Made by a program: the position numbers and the translations under genes. Below, piece after piece: positions 46,747-57,339 of a DNA stretch of 64,000 bases. Source of the stretch: Ceratothoa steindachneri (taxonomy: Eukaryota; Arthropoda; Malacostraca; Isopoda; Cymothoidae); contig OZ018321.1 of the NCBI GenBank assembly GCA_963969495.1, forward strand, positions 130,607,120 to 130,671,119, written 5' to 3'. Each line of letters starts with the position of its first letter. The stretch's first letter is position 1. The notes under the pieces are model-generated. The model did no database searches. It was not told where the DNA came from and saw nothing but the letters and a program-made list of their open reading frames with translations.

Positions 46747-47562
46747 CTATGGGGTCTCCAAGTTTATAACTGGTTATGAGTATAGGGGCGCCGAGCGTTC
46801 TTGTAGTAGGCTTCGGCGCCGAGGGGAATTCGTTTGACCGACTTTGATATCAGATAGGCTGGGTTTACCAGAGCAAGAAAAGGACTTGGGGGGGGGGGGG
46901 GAAATCTTCAAATTGGCCTACTCAAACGGAGCAAGCAAAAACGTCTCGAAGTGTTCGCGGTGAGTGATTAGGTTTTGCCATGCCTACATCACGACTTATG
47001 GACGAGAGGAGGGAGTGATAGATTCTCTACATTTTTTTACTCCTGACTGTCTTCTCACTTTTTCTTCCTACTTCTAAATAATGGGCGTGGCCTATTATTA
47101 TCCATTGTGGTTGTTTGAGTGGAATCTATCCTATTTGGGGGGAGGAGCCTATTGCACTCCCCGTTATCGAGATAGAGATTCGTTTCTGGTCAAAATAAGG
47201 CACGAATGAATTTTCGCAGTTCTTCGCTATGCAAACAATGGCCGTTGTTAATTAAGCAATGACCACTGCTTCCGTGTTTTCAGTCTGGATTTTTGTATGT
47301 TTTCGTGCATATGTTTACTCGGGTGTCAACCTTTTGATAGCTTGCCCTACATTGACTGATGTATATTTATATATAGATCTACATTGACTGATATACATTT
47401 CTATATATTTTTTGCATTTCCTAATTCTCTTTAGTGGCCTATTATTTCTTTCATTTTCTAAGTAGCCTTTTAGGATTTGATCGATTCCCCAAGCGTCCAT
47501 GTGTGGAGTTTCTTGCTGGGGCTATTAAATCTTACAATGTCGGTGCCCCAAGCCTACCGCTA
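46747..47562. mobile_element. 816-bp insertion in LINE copy E with CAACC duplication
   Basis: LINE sequence is continuous from CTCCGGCAACC (to 46746) to CAACCTCATCGCCCC (from 47563), with CAACC repeated at both borders (46742-46746 and 47563-47567). The insert starts CTATGGGGTCTCC and ends CCCCAAGCCTACCGCTA, has a GCGCCGAG/TTCGGCGCCGAG motif near 46788-46820, and carries no protein. A solo LTR or non-autonomous element with a 5-bp duplication is likely; the class is unknown. Confidence 0.6.
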
Positions 47563-48622
47563 CAACCTCATCGCCCCGGGGCTAACTACTATTCCTAGAT
47601 CATCTGGACACTTTGCACGCCGACCGCTTCCGTGGTGATAGCAGCCGAGAATGAGCTTGGCCTCAAACAGAAGCGTTATGCCAACATGCGCTAGAAGCGC
47701 CGCCTGAACGTTTTCACTCTCGGTGAATTTGGTCGAGATAGGGCTAGGTTCCGATATGTTTCGAAGCACGCCCGCCGCTCTTCTTGGCGGGCATACGTGT
47801 CTTCACTTAACGGGAGGATTCGGGGCTAGTTTTCGCAAGACCCCGCATCCGTGGCGGAATCCTCGATACCGCTTTCTCTAGCCGGGATGCTGCTCAGCCA
47901 GCATTCACTGCGTGTCGTGATGTCGCTGAAGGCCGCCGACTTGACTTTACCTCCAGAGGTGGAGATCCCCTCAACTACAGGTTTACTCTGAGTGAGCTGC
48001 ATTCCGCTCTCGCTTCGTGAGCGGACACCGCCCCTGGTCCGGACGATGTCCCGTACGCCATGCTTAAACAACTCGGTGAGCGAGGCATGACCTTTCTGTT
48101 AGATTTGTTCAACAATATCTGGGTAGAGGGCATCCTCCCAGATTCCTGGCGAATCGCTACTGTGCTCGCGTTTCGTGAGATCACTCTACTCCGGCCGGTT
48201 TCCACCCAATCTCTAACCTCTTGCGTGTGCAAGTTGATGGAGAAATTGGCAAATGTTAGATTAGCCTTTTTCCTGGACAGCGGAGGCCATCTGTCTTCTG
48301 CACAGTGTGGCTTCCGCAAGTACCACTCCACGTCGGATGCTCTGTTCCGACTGAAAAATGCCGTCTGCGAGGCATGCCTTCGTAGACAGCACTACGCCAC
48401 GGTGTTTTTCAATCTGGAGAAGGCCTATGATACCGCATGGCGATACGGTATAATGGACTCTCCACGCGAGGGGGTGCCTCCCAATCTTTATATGTGAATT
48501 TTTGCGTGCGAAAGCGTTGATTCCGCGTACGGGGGGCGGGGCTAGACTCTCCGACCCAATTGAGCTGGAAGAGGGTGTTCCTCAGGGAAGTTTCCTCGGT
48601 GTCGTACTCCTTGCCCTGAGCA

Positions 48623-50150
48623 TAAACCCTTAACGACAGGTTTACATTGAATGAGTTGCGTTCTGCTCTCGCTCCGTGCCCGGATACCGCCCGTGGCCCG
48701 AATGATGTCCTGTATGCCGTGATTCGACATCTTGTCATGGCCTTTCTGTTAGATTTGTTCAACATGATATGGGTAGAGGGTATCCTTTCAGATTCCTGGC
48801 GAATCGCTACTGTGCTCGCTTTTCGCAAACCGGCGAGAGATCACTCTATCCCAATCCGGTTTCCGCCCAATCTTTAACCTCCTGCGCGTGCAAGTTAATG
48901 GAGAAATTGGTAAATGTTAGATTAGCCTTTTTCTGGACAGCGGAGGCCATCTGCCTTCCGCAAGTTCCACTCCACGTCGGATTCTCTGCCCCGACTCTAA
49001 ATAACGCGCGCGAGGCCTTCCTTGGTAGACCACTACGTCACAGTGTTTTTCGATCTGGAAAAGGCCTATGATACCGCATGGTCATACGGTATCATGGACA
49101 TTCTCCAAACAATGTGGGTTGGGAATGCCTCCCAATCTCTGAAATTTTGCAAGATTGTCGATTCCGCGTACGGGTGGTGAGAGCCCTCTCCGGCCCAATG
49201 GAGCAGGAAGATGGGGGTGGGGGGGACCAGCAAGGAAGTGTCCTCATTGTCACACACTTCCCTGAGCATCAGCGGCATCACCTTGTTGCTGCCAGTTAAT
49301 GTTCTCGCTACGCTCTACATGGACGACCTTTCGATCTCTTTTGGTGCGGCCCAGATACCAACTGGAGCTTCGAATCCAACATGCATCGAACCGTGTCTCT
49401 CGGTATGCCGAAGCACACAGGCTTCAGTCTTCCTGCCAAGACTAAGGTGGTGCACTTCTACCACCATCCACGGCTCCACTCTGAATTAGCCGTTTCTAAA
49501 TGGGGTTCGCCTGGAAGTGGTGGATTCGCGGTTTTCTTGGTCTTGTCTTTGACCAACGCATCACCTGGGAAGCTCATATTCATGCCGTTCAGCGCCTGAG
49601 TCGCTGATAGACCTTACTTTTCTTTCGATCCTTGGTTTGTTCAAAGCTTGACTACGGATGCGAGTTTTATGCATCCGCAGTCGATCGTGTATTGCGGAAG
49701 TTGGACTCGATCACACATACCTCCATTGAGAGCCTATTATCTATGTTAGGGCGTGCCACTCGTTCTGGGCCGCGCATTATTCGACTGTACGCGCGAGCCT
49801 TCAGTCGCCAACACACCTTATTGCATCCGCATCTGATCTCGAAGGTGTATATGCTGCCGAGACACCAGTCATACCTTAGGCCCTTTGGATTTAGGGTATG
49901 ATTGGTTGTTCCCAGGATGCCACCCTGGAAAGTACCACCTTTAACTATTTGCCGCCACGCCTCTGCTTCCAAAGCTTACACAGCCCGGGCAGTATTGCAT
50001 TCTGACTTTTCTTCAGCACACTCCGTGTCACGCTGGAAATGTGCCAGTGTATACGGACTGCTCTTTTTCGCAAGGGGAGGGTCGGTTTCCACGCCGTATC
50101 TCCTCTGTTTGAAGTCAGCGGGGCTCTGCCAGAACTGGTCGAATAGACCA
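48623..50150 (+). pseudogene. Second RT segment in LINE copy E
   Basis: At about 48622 the translation jumps from VVLLALSIN-type RT sequence (middle of the palm) back to the RT start (TLNELRSALAPCPDTARGPND). RT then continues through DLEKAYDTAW, GGGDQQGSVLIV, LYMDDLSISFGAAQ and the thumb (KLDYGCEFYASAVDRVLRKL), ending in a deletion that joins SGALP to a DQRxALTHVDY-like piece. The two RT segments overlap by about 650 bp of element sequence and differ from each other by many substitutions and indels. Confidence 0.75.
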
Positions 50151-50310
50151 GCGTCTCGCTCTTACTCATGTAGATTACAGGGCAATAATATTGGCCTGTG
50201 CGTGCTCCGTTCATTTTGTTTCTTTGTTACTTTTGACTAGTTTTAGGCTGTAACGTGAGTACGGCTATTGTTGCCCCTGTAGGCAGTTGCCAGATTTTTT
50301 TTTTTTAAAT

Positions 50311-50744
50311 ATATAGATTAAAAAAAAAAGAAGCTTCTGAAGATACCTAGGCTCTGAATTTAGTAAACTGGTAGTATAAAAACCCTACTTTCGATTATCA
50401 CTATCCTTAAATTTGGGGGGGAGCATAATGCAGCTTAAATGGATGCTGCCTTGCCCCCTAAATGCAAGTGCAACAAAACTCGCCAGTATTGCTTTAATAA
50501 ACCTTACTGTACTGCATCATTTAATAGCCCCGCGTCATGGTTATTTTCCATGTTTAAATCAAAACAAATTTATCCAAGGCGATCGATTGCTAAGGTTTGT
50601 TTACCAACGTGGCTCGGTTCGAAATCCCAGCCTCCACAAACAAATTGTCCCGCAGTCGCACAAGAATTTTTCCCTTCAAATTTACTAATTGTGATAGGTA
50701 TTCCAATTATATTGGTATGGACATCTAATTTCCTTTCTTTTCAG
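50311..50744. other. Intron sequence before ADCK5-like exon e
   Basis: No TE protein recognised; ends in CTTTCTTTTCAG acceptor. A GGTTCGAAATCCC word at about 50621 resembles a tRNA T-arm but has no cloverleaf around it. Confidence 0.4.
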
Positions 50745-50912
50745 AAACATCAATACAGTGCGTGCTATAACAAAAGATCACGGGAGTTTAGTTGACAGAT
50801 ACACTTTAATGGCACGTTCTGCCATTCGAGGAGCTTTTGTTTCTCAAAATGCAACAATTTTTAATCGCCTTCAAGGAATTTGGGCGCAGTTCAGATTCGT
50901 TATCTACCTCAA
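50745..50912 (+). CDS. ADCK5: ADCK5-like exon e
   Basis: The acceptor is CTTTTCAG at 50737-50744; the donor is GTTAGT at 50913. The exon is 168 nt, phase 2 in and out. Joined to exon d it reads RNINTVRAITKDHGSLVDRY, then TLMARSAIRGAF and ends RFVIYL plus AA. RNINTVRAI with VDRY and MARSAIRG fits the C-lobe end of ADCK5 proteins. Reading past the donor would give a stop 14 codons on, so the splice to exon f is preferred because it continues the frame. Confidence 0.9.
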
Positions 50913-51355
50913 GTTAGTTTTCACAAATTCGTTTGTTATACTTGGATAAGATAACGTGACACTCGGGAAATCGGCATTCTGATGTTTGTCGATGCTCTGT
51001 TACAAGCTACTCTCTTCTCCTCATGGGTAGAGAAGGAAAATAATAGATGTAACAAAACGGCAACATATATTCTACTTCATAATGCAGTCAAAATAATCCG
51101 CCACTCCCGCTGCCTTTTCCACGCCTCTTGCAGTTGCAAATTGTTAGAGCAACAACTCTACTCAGTGCGTTCATTAGTTCCAACCCAACCACCAATAGTT
51201 CTGTATGATCATATGCTATGATGTATTTGTATTCATTTTAACCCCCCACCCCCAGACCAGTGTACTTTGTATTCCATTAATATTAACTACTCCCTCCATC
51301 GCTTGAATTAACCAGGGACACGTCTTGACTATTGCTTCATTTTTAATTGTTTCAG

Positions 51356-51458
51356 GTCAGAGTCCATCAGAATGTGGCTGTTCAAGAAGACTATTCACTT
51401 CTTATATTTAATCGGTAAAATACAAAATGAAAAGGAACTTCTAGATCAACTGCAATGA
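51356..51458 (+). CDS. ADCK5: ADCK5-like terminal exon f
   Basis: The acceptor is TTGTTTCAG at 51347-51355. The exon supplies G to complete Lys, then SESIRMWLFKKTIHFLYLIG, KIQNEKELLDQLQ and TGA at 51456-51458. The intron before it is only 443 bp. The tail is poorly conserved in this family, so this exon rests on splice sites, phase and length rather than on motif. No clear AATAAA was found close behind it; AT-rich 3'UTR is expected from 51459. Confidence 0.75.
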
Positions 51459-51659
51459 TTACCTGTGAAAAGAAAATATGCACATCCTTTGGGTCGTCTA
51501 CCTCCATTCAGCTCATGGGAAGAATCAAAGATGTAAAGATTTTCAAATTGTCTAAAAGCTGCTCTCTTTTTTTGTAATATATACTTATATGGTGGTTCTT
51601 TCAAATTTCTGCCTTTTAGTTTTCCCTGAAAAAGATATACATTTAGAGATTATGCAGTT

Positions 51660-52139
51660 TCACACAAAGTGCAACAATTTCATATTTAAAAAAAAAAATA
51701 ATTCTGAACACCTTTCAAACATGGCTTTCAAAATTGCATACGACTTGTGATATCTCGCATCTGCTTGTTGGCTCACTGCCTTCCAATGATTTCTAATCGT
51801 CCTCCATCGATGAAGATGTTGTGTCAGTAGCAGCGCAGGGGCAACGTGGGATTCTTCCTGCAATTGGGGAAATTTTAAACTAAGAGTCGAGGCTTTCTTT
51901 TTTTTACCAAAGGGTATTTCGGATAAAGATATGAACGAAACTAAGAGTACTCTTACGTCGACACGATTTAAAGTCTTTCCATTGCACTGGAATGGAGCAG
52001 GAATCCGGGGATTATGTGAGGAAATTCTGCTTATTTGTGGCCAGGGTTCTGGAGCAGGTAAAGATGCGATTTCCGAAATTTGATCTTCAATGTTTTCGTT
52101 TTCAATTTCTTCAAAATTGGCCATAGAAAATGAATTCAC
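51660..52139 (-). CDS. Candidate small gene, unknown product
   Basis: An open frame of 159 codons from ATG 52139 (alternative ATG 52121, MANFEEIENENIEDQISEIA). Inside it, GTCGAC-GTAAGA (donor at 51956) and CCCCAATTGCAG (acceptor at 51858) would remove a 99-nt intron in phase, leaving a protein of about 126 residues. The encoded intron part is low in protein-like character (GKKKKAS). The spliced form ends HRWRTIRNHWKAVSQQADAR and a hydrophobic tail. I do not recognise it. It is tail-to-tail with the ADCK5-like gene, about 200 bp away. It could be a chance ORF or part of a TE. Confidence 0.3.
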   Translation of the reverse strand: MNSFSMANFEEIENENIEDQISEIASLPAPEPWPQISRISSHNPRIPAPFQCNGKTLNRVDVRVLLVSFISLSEIPFGKKKKASTLSLKFPQLQEESHVAPALLLTQHLHRWRTIRNHWKAVSQQADARYHKSYAILKAMFERCSELFFFLNMKLLHFV

Positions 52140-53013
52140 AGGTTCCTGTCTTTCAAAGAAACTACGACATCAGGGAAGCCAACCCACTACAACGCTATTC
52201 TATAATATGCTTTCTCTCGATCCATAAGACCAGCACCTTAACATTTCTCTCTCAGATCGTTTTCAAGCAATTGCCATAGATGGAAGAAAATCATTCACAC
52301 CTTCGTAAAAGAGGGGTAAAAAAAACATTTTCCACTCTTATGCCTTACAACACAACCTTCAGTGCCCTCAAAGCTCCGACGTCCACAAGGAAGGCATACG
52401 CGGTACTTGTAACTCTCATGACTTACAGCTGGTTTCAAGAAGGTCTGCTGCTTCTTTCTCAAGCCCCATTTGCACCTTCTAAACATTTCCCATCACTTCT
52501 GACTCCCCCCCCCCTAATAGTTTGCAACGAGATATCGGGTATATGATGTGCATCCATACTACAGATGACATCTGTTGTTTACCTCTATACATATTTTCGA
52601 GCCAACCTTTGTCCGTTTAGATTCTATTTGGTTCGCCACCATGGCAAGCATCCTCTATGCTATCAAAACCAATTATGTTCACACCTAGCAAACATTCACA
52701 CAGTACATATATTTCAAGATACGTTTTCATGTACTTTTTTTTTCCTGCTGAAGCTTTCCTACCTCATGTGAATTTTTCTACCACCCTTTCGTCATTCCTC
52801 ATTTACACCTACATTCCACGAATACCTACCATGCACAATAACATCCAGTTTTCTCTCCGTGGGTTCCTAATCTTTTAATCACTCGAATATAATCAATTCT
52901 TCCGCCGTCTCTTCATGCACCTTTACAACTTAGTGTTTGAAAGCCATAGATTAATTTTTCAAAGCTTGTATATACATTCAGTTGCATGTCGCCCCCGTTT
53001 CATAATCATATAA
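52140..53013. other. No gene recognised
   Basis: AT-rich sequence between the candidate ORF and the transposase remnant; short ORFs only, none with recognisable motifs. Confidence 0.4.
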
Positions 53014-54860
53014 GTGAAATTTGTGCAAAATGTTTTAATGATCAGAGCAGATTTAAAGGTCGCTCAAATTGTTCACTTTTTAAGCTCATGCAGAAAAATA
53101 ATACATCATCAATGCTCATCACCTAATTCTCTCTTCTGTCTTTTGTTGCAGGTGAACTTTGATATGGCTAGACGTATTGCAGCATCAGTTTGGCTCCTTG
53201 GACATTCTGAGGAAGAGATTACAGCTTCCCGACTCCCGTCCAACGGCCAAGTCCTTCGTCACTTCTTTTACCATCACCTCGACTTAAAGTGCAAGAAATC
53301 GGAGAGCGAGAGGTTGGAGAAGCAGTTTTTTCGTTATGGACGAATGCCACAATCCCTACAACGACGTTGTTTTACGCCGAAAAGAAACTTACAGACCTCG
53401 TTACAAAGTACAAAAGTCTCAAGAAGAATCGTCTGCGGGTTTCAGAGAATCAGTGCATGAAGGAACAAATGTTTTGTGATGACTTAATATGAATCATTCG
53501 AAGTCTCTAGAGAAGAAAAATAAGAGTTGAAGTAGATGAACACAAGAAGAAATCTCAGGTGGAAAAACGGAACAACCGTCGAAGTCAAGACTAGCTGTTT
53601 CCAGTTCGTCTTCAGAGTCCTTTCAAAATCACAGCCGTCCCAAAAGAAAGAAGTCGAATGCTCGGTCTTCTCAGGTCTACCGATTCCCAAAAACGTTTTC
53701 TTGTCTCTGGATCATATTAGTGTATCTCACAGGAAGGCAATGCACCAGCTGGGGGCTCTGAGTTCAATTTACCGGTACCGGAAGAACCGTGAAGAAGCAG
53801 CTACCAGAATCAAGGCTGACATCCCGACGTCTTCTACGCGAATGCACCCACCTCTCGTGCTGCATTGGGATGGTAAGCTATTGTCTGACATAGCTGTATA
53901 AAGCTCTGGTCGGGAGAAGGCTGACAAAATTGCAATTGTTGCCTCAGGAAGATATGGTGTTGAGTTCCTCCTTGGTGTTCCCAAAATTGGATCCAGTTCG
54001 GGTACTGATCAAGTCCATTCATGTCTGTCTTATCAACGAGTGGGGCCTATCGAAGCAAATCAAGGGCCTTGTATTCGACACAATAGCCTTAAACACAGGT
54101 TTGCAACATGACGCTTGTATCAAAATTCAAGAACTGCAAAGGGAGCTTGTTTGGTTGGCCTGTCGACATAACATGTACGAAGAAATCCTTGCTGATATGT
54201 TCCGTTACACCTACGGTCCTTCTTCCGGACCAAGCACCCCATTATTTGTACCTTTTCAAGAAGATTGGAAATACTTCGAAAAAATATACTTTAAGACAAC
54301 AGAGGATGATGACGATATCTGTAAACTTTGTGGGTGAATGGTCCGTACTTCTTGAGAAAGCGATCAGACGCCTTGAAGTTAATAACTGCAACAAGAGATG
54401 ATTATCTGGAACTTGCTTACATCTTCCTTGGAGGTGATCCACCAGATGGTTTTCTTTCGCGCCCCAAGTGCTTTCCATCATGAGAGGTGGATGGGGAAAG
54501 GTATATATAGTATCGAAATATTCCTCTTCCATAAACAGTTTTCTCTGACGGAGGGTGAACTAAAAGTAGTCATATTTATTTCCCTCTTAGTCGACCTATA
54601 CTATGTGCCATTTTGGAATGAATCCCCAATTAGTCCCTATGATGCCAATAACGATATGGATATGATGAATCTGATGCAAGGAGGAATTTCAAATGAAAAA
54701 CTTGCCAATGTTACATTCACAGCTTTCAAACACCATCTTTGGTATATTTCAGAAGGAGGTTGTGAGCCTTTCCCTGTTCGACGACCGTATATCAGTTGAT
54801 GAAAAGCGGAAAATGGTGAATGATATGACTCGTCCTGAAAAACCAAAAGGATTGTAGGGT
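53014..54860 (+). pseudogene. Degenerate transposon protein of an unassigned family
   Basis: Across broken frames the order is: FDMARRIAASVWLLGHSEEE (about 53158), FSLWTNATIPTT (53289 frame), PPLVLHWDGKLLSDIA (to 53901), then VFDTIALNTGLQHDACIKIQ and ELVWLACRHNMYEEILADMF with YGPSSGPSTPLF (53930-54337). A FHHERWMGKGIYSIEIFLF block (54398 frame) and, near 54770, LSLFDDRISVDEKRKM follow. I know this arrangement (HWDGK, FDTTxSNTG, LACRHHxxE, FDDR) from many uncharacterised arthropod proteins found in high copy, so a transposon origin is likely. I cannot name the superfamily. At least three shifts and several stops make it inactive. Confidence 0.68.
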
Positions 54861-55789
54861 CGATGGAAAAAAAATTTCGCCACAGACTTCCCTCTCTGAA
54901 TTTTTTTACGATGGAAACAAAAAAAAAAGGATATTTCCAGTGATTCTTTCAGAAGAACCTGAATTTTTAATGAAGGATCCCTCTTGGGAAAACGATTTGT
55001 ATCGTCGATTCGAAAAGCAGCGCATGAGCTGAAGGAATGACTGTTGAGCAGGCGAAGCTCAGTGACAGTTCACGTGCCCCGAAAATCAGCTTTCAAATCA
55101 TCATGATTTATTGCTTTTGTCTAAAGAGTTTTATTTCACTTGTTTCATTTAATTAGTTGAAGAGAGAATTAAAAATAAATTTTTATTAAATTGTTGGTTT
55201 TTTTTTTACTTTTTTTCATTTTTATACAGAATTAAAAATAAATCAGACTTTTTGAGAACCCCTAAATATTGAGCTATCACCTTAAAAATTTGTGTGAATA
55301 TTGCATTATATGAAACGAAAGGGGTCAACATACAGTTGAGACAAAATTCGAAATTTCAATTTCTTGAAACACTATATTTACATTCTTAACCTTTGACCCT
55401 GACATAACTATCGATCAAGTGCCTGGGCATACAATCGCAGGAATTTACCCAAAACATACCCCTACCCCAGCTCTCACCTCACAGTCACCTAGGCATCTTT
55501 TTACAAGCCAAGGTAAAATCAATTATGATCAACTACTTTCCCACAAGTTGGGGTTGTTGCTCCCACATAGGGGCAATTGCAAAAACAGATCAAATCAATT
55601 GTTCTTCTACAATTTTCCATTGCAAATCTTTGGCCGTTTCTATTCATTCCAGGAAGATGAAAATTAACAGATCCACCATATATTAGTAATCTCAACCATT
55701 CATAACAAAGCTCATTCTGACATTAGTGAGGTCAGAGCGCAGCAACGCGACGAAATTTAGCATAACAAGGGAAAAGCATACTCAGGCGC
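54861..55789. other. No gene recognised
   Basis: AT-rich sequence with a near-repeat of AATTAAAAATAAAT (55157 and 55231). No coding motif; possibly the 3' flank of the transposon remnant. Confidence 0.4.
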
Positions 55790-56719
55790 CGGAGAATACA
55801 ACCAACACCAGAAAGTTAGAATAAAATGGATAACAGCCTCCTCCAAAAATTCAGTCGGGATTGCACGAACCCGTCCCGACTACAAGGGGCAAGCCCGCAT
55901 GTCCCGGTATTTGGACAGAAATTCCTCAGACGGATTGCCACCAAGAACAAGTTCGCGTAATAATCATTTATAGCTTATTATTAGGATACATTAAAAAAAA
56001 AACCGAACGAAACAACAAGGAGGAGGAAACGAGCTGCAGTGTATGGGAGATTACCCAAAGTCATAGCATGTGATCAACAAGCGACTGCCTACAAGGGCCT
56101 TAAATAATTTCACAACATTGAAATAAAAAGAAGTCCCCCACCCCCAATAAGAAATTTAAAAGCAGAAAAGCAAAAGCACGTTCCTGCGAAGGGGGTTGAC
56201 CCCCCCCCCCTTGTCCGGTACAGGCTCGTGCGGGAGGGGGGGGGGAAGATTGAGTCCATAATGCAAAGGACAAACGGTAGCGACCCCGCTCATCCCAGTA
56301 CGGGGACATGTGACGTATGCGAAGCTCACCTAAATATGACATTCAACATTTTTTTTCATTGTGGTAGCCCATATGGCGACTGCCTACTTGGGCATAATTC
56401 GATGTACACAACAGCCTACTATTGGGCTATATTAGAAAACAGATAATATCTAAGTAACAAATAACGATAAAAAAGGACAAAAGCTAAAAAAAAAATAACG
56501 AGAAAAGGCAAGAAGGAAGCGTGCTCCGTCGTCGGGGGTAGGCTCGCCTCCACCGGCGCAGGAACATGCGACCTACAAAAAGAAACAAGGTCAAATAAAG
56601 TGGAGGATGCCAGCCTCCTCCAAAGTCCACAAGTCGGTGTGCACGAACCCGTCCCGAGTACAAGGGACAAGCGTTAGCGACCCCGCTCGTCCCGGTAACG
56701 TGCGCGTAGAAGAGCCGTT
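55790..56719 (-). mobile_element. Mosaic of minus-strand I-like LINE 3' ends
   Basis: At least three partial 3' regions lie in series. One is coding end at 55800-55920 (ACGAACCCGTCCCGACTACA, compare the reverse complement near 3900). A second is 3'UTR from about 55925 with ATTATTAGGATACATTAAAA. Further 3' ends start near 56078 and 56355 (CCCATATGGCGACTGCCTAC), the last running through TATTGGGCTATATTAG to coding sequence at 56590-56719. Each is short and diverged. The arrangement suggests repeated insertions or local duplication. Confidence 0.65.
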
Positions 56720-57075
56720 CACAACAGTAGGTGCTGCCAAACATGCACAAAGTATTTTGGAAAGTTGCTAAAAGGGAGGAGGAGGAGGAGGTCGCGGAGG
56801 AAGGATTCATCACAGCGGGAAGAGTCAAACATTTTTTGTTTAGAATTTCCTCCTCTACAACTTTGGTCTCTATGAAATTTTTCGTATCTGTGAGGGAAAT
56901 GCATTTTTCTCTTTTTTTACTCATTTTCACTGCCAGACGCAAGACTCATTCCGCTCTCCCACTAGAGAAAGATGTGGTTTCTGCAGATTTTTCTTCTGGC
57001 GGGGAGTGGGGGGGGCGTGCCCGATTGCAGTATTAATACCTACCAAGTTGGCGGGCCGGAAGCTGCCCACCCCTG
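56720..57075 (-). mobile_element. hAT remnant with one terminal repeat, internally deleted
   Basis: From 57075 leftwards the minus strand starts CAGGGGTGGGCAGCTTCCGG, a hAT-type terminus. The 56942 ATG frame gives MRLAVKMSKKREKCISLTDT and then jumps to LLATFQNTLCMFGSTYCCER, the hAT C-terminal MFGSTYxCE block. The N-terminal and C-terminal pieces of the transposase are joined with the middle missing, as in non-autonomous hAT derivatives. The other end is not found; LINE sequence follows at 56719. Confidence 0.66.
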
Positions 57076-57094
57076 GCCTAAGCCAGGGGTGGGC
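57065..57094. repeat. Hairpin formed by two facing hAT-like termini
   Basis: GCCCACCCCTGGC (57065-57077) and GCCAGGGGTGGGC (57082-57094) are perfect inverted repeats around CTAA. Read as transposon ends, CCCACCCCTG and CAGGGGTGGG face each other across exactly 8 bp (57076-57083), the hAT target-duplication length. Confidence 0.85.
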
Positions 57095-57185
57095 GGCATA
57101 GGCAGCGTTGAGATCGGCCACAGATGCAGTCAGTTAGCGGCTGAGGGAGGCGCCGGGCAGGCGAGAACGAGCGCATAATGCACGG
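57095..57185 (-). mobile_element. I-like LINE fragment (RT thumb region)
   Basis: CGGCATAGGC, GAGATC, GCGGCTGAGGGAGGCGCCGGGC and GCATAATGCACGGC match the reverse complement of 2800-2905. Only about 90 bp remains. Confidence 0.65.
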
Positions 57186-57339
57186 CATCAATTAAGTTTT
57201 TAATAGGAGACGTGCAGAAAGCACTGGTCGAGCGGCGAATACCGGTGCGGTGGATCGAGTCCACCTTCCCCAATACAAACAATGCTGCTGAGTATGCCTA
57301 AAACTCGAGCAGTATCAGTAGTCTTTTTTTTTTCTTCAG

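Larger units (their letters stand above)
44060..50310 (+). mobile_element. I-like LINE copy E, near full length but rearranged
   Basis: In order: 5' leader (44068 CCCAGCTTAGCC); 5' region (44200-45060); ORF1 with zinc-knuckle block (45081-45422 frame: HTNCSCRRAKLGLPEVCVSC); endonuclease (45950-46640, starting CATATTCCTTGAATGGAATT); a foreign insertion (46747-47562); linker and RT (47563-48622); a repeat of RT from its N-terminal motif (48623-50150); a short RNase H remnant; and a 3'UTR with GGCAGTTGCCAGA at 50282-50294 and an A-rich end. Its two ends are both present, which is rare here. No frame is intact. Confidence 0.8.

Noticed and set aside
50611..50640. GGTTCGAAATCCC word resembling a tRNA T-arm
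   Set aside because: No matching acceptor or anticodon arms nearby.
50913..50949. Reading exon e past its donor to the TAA at 50947
   Set aside because: The GTTAGT donor and the in-phase exon at 51356 give a longer C-terminus; the read-through tail has no support.
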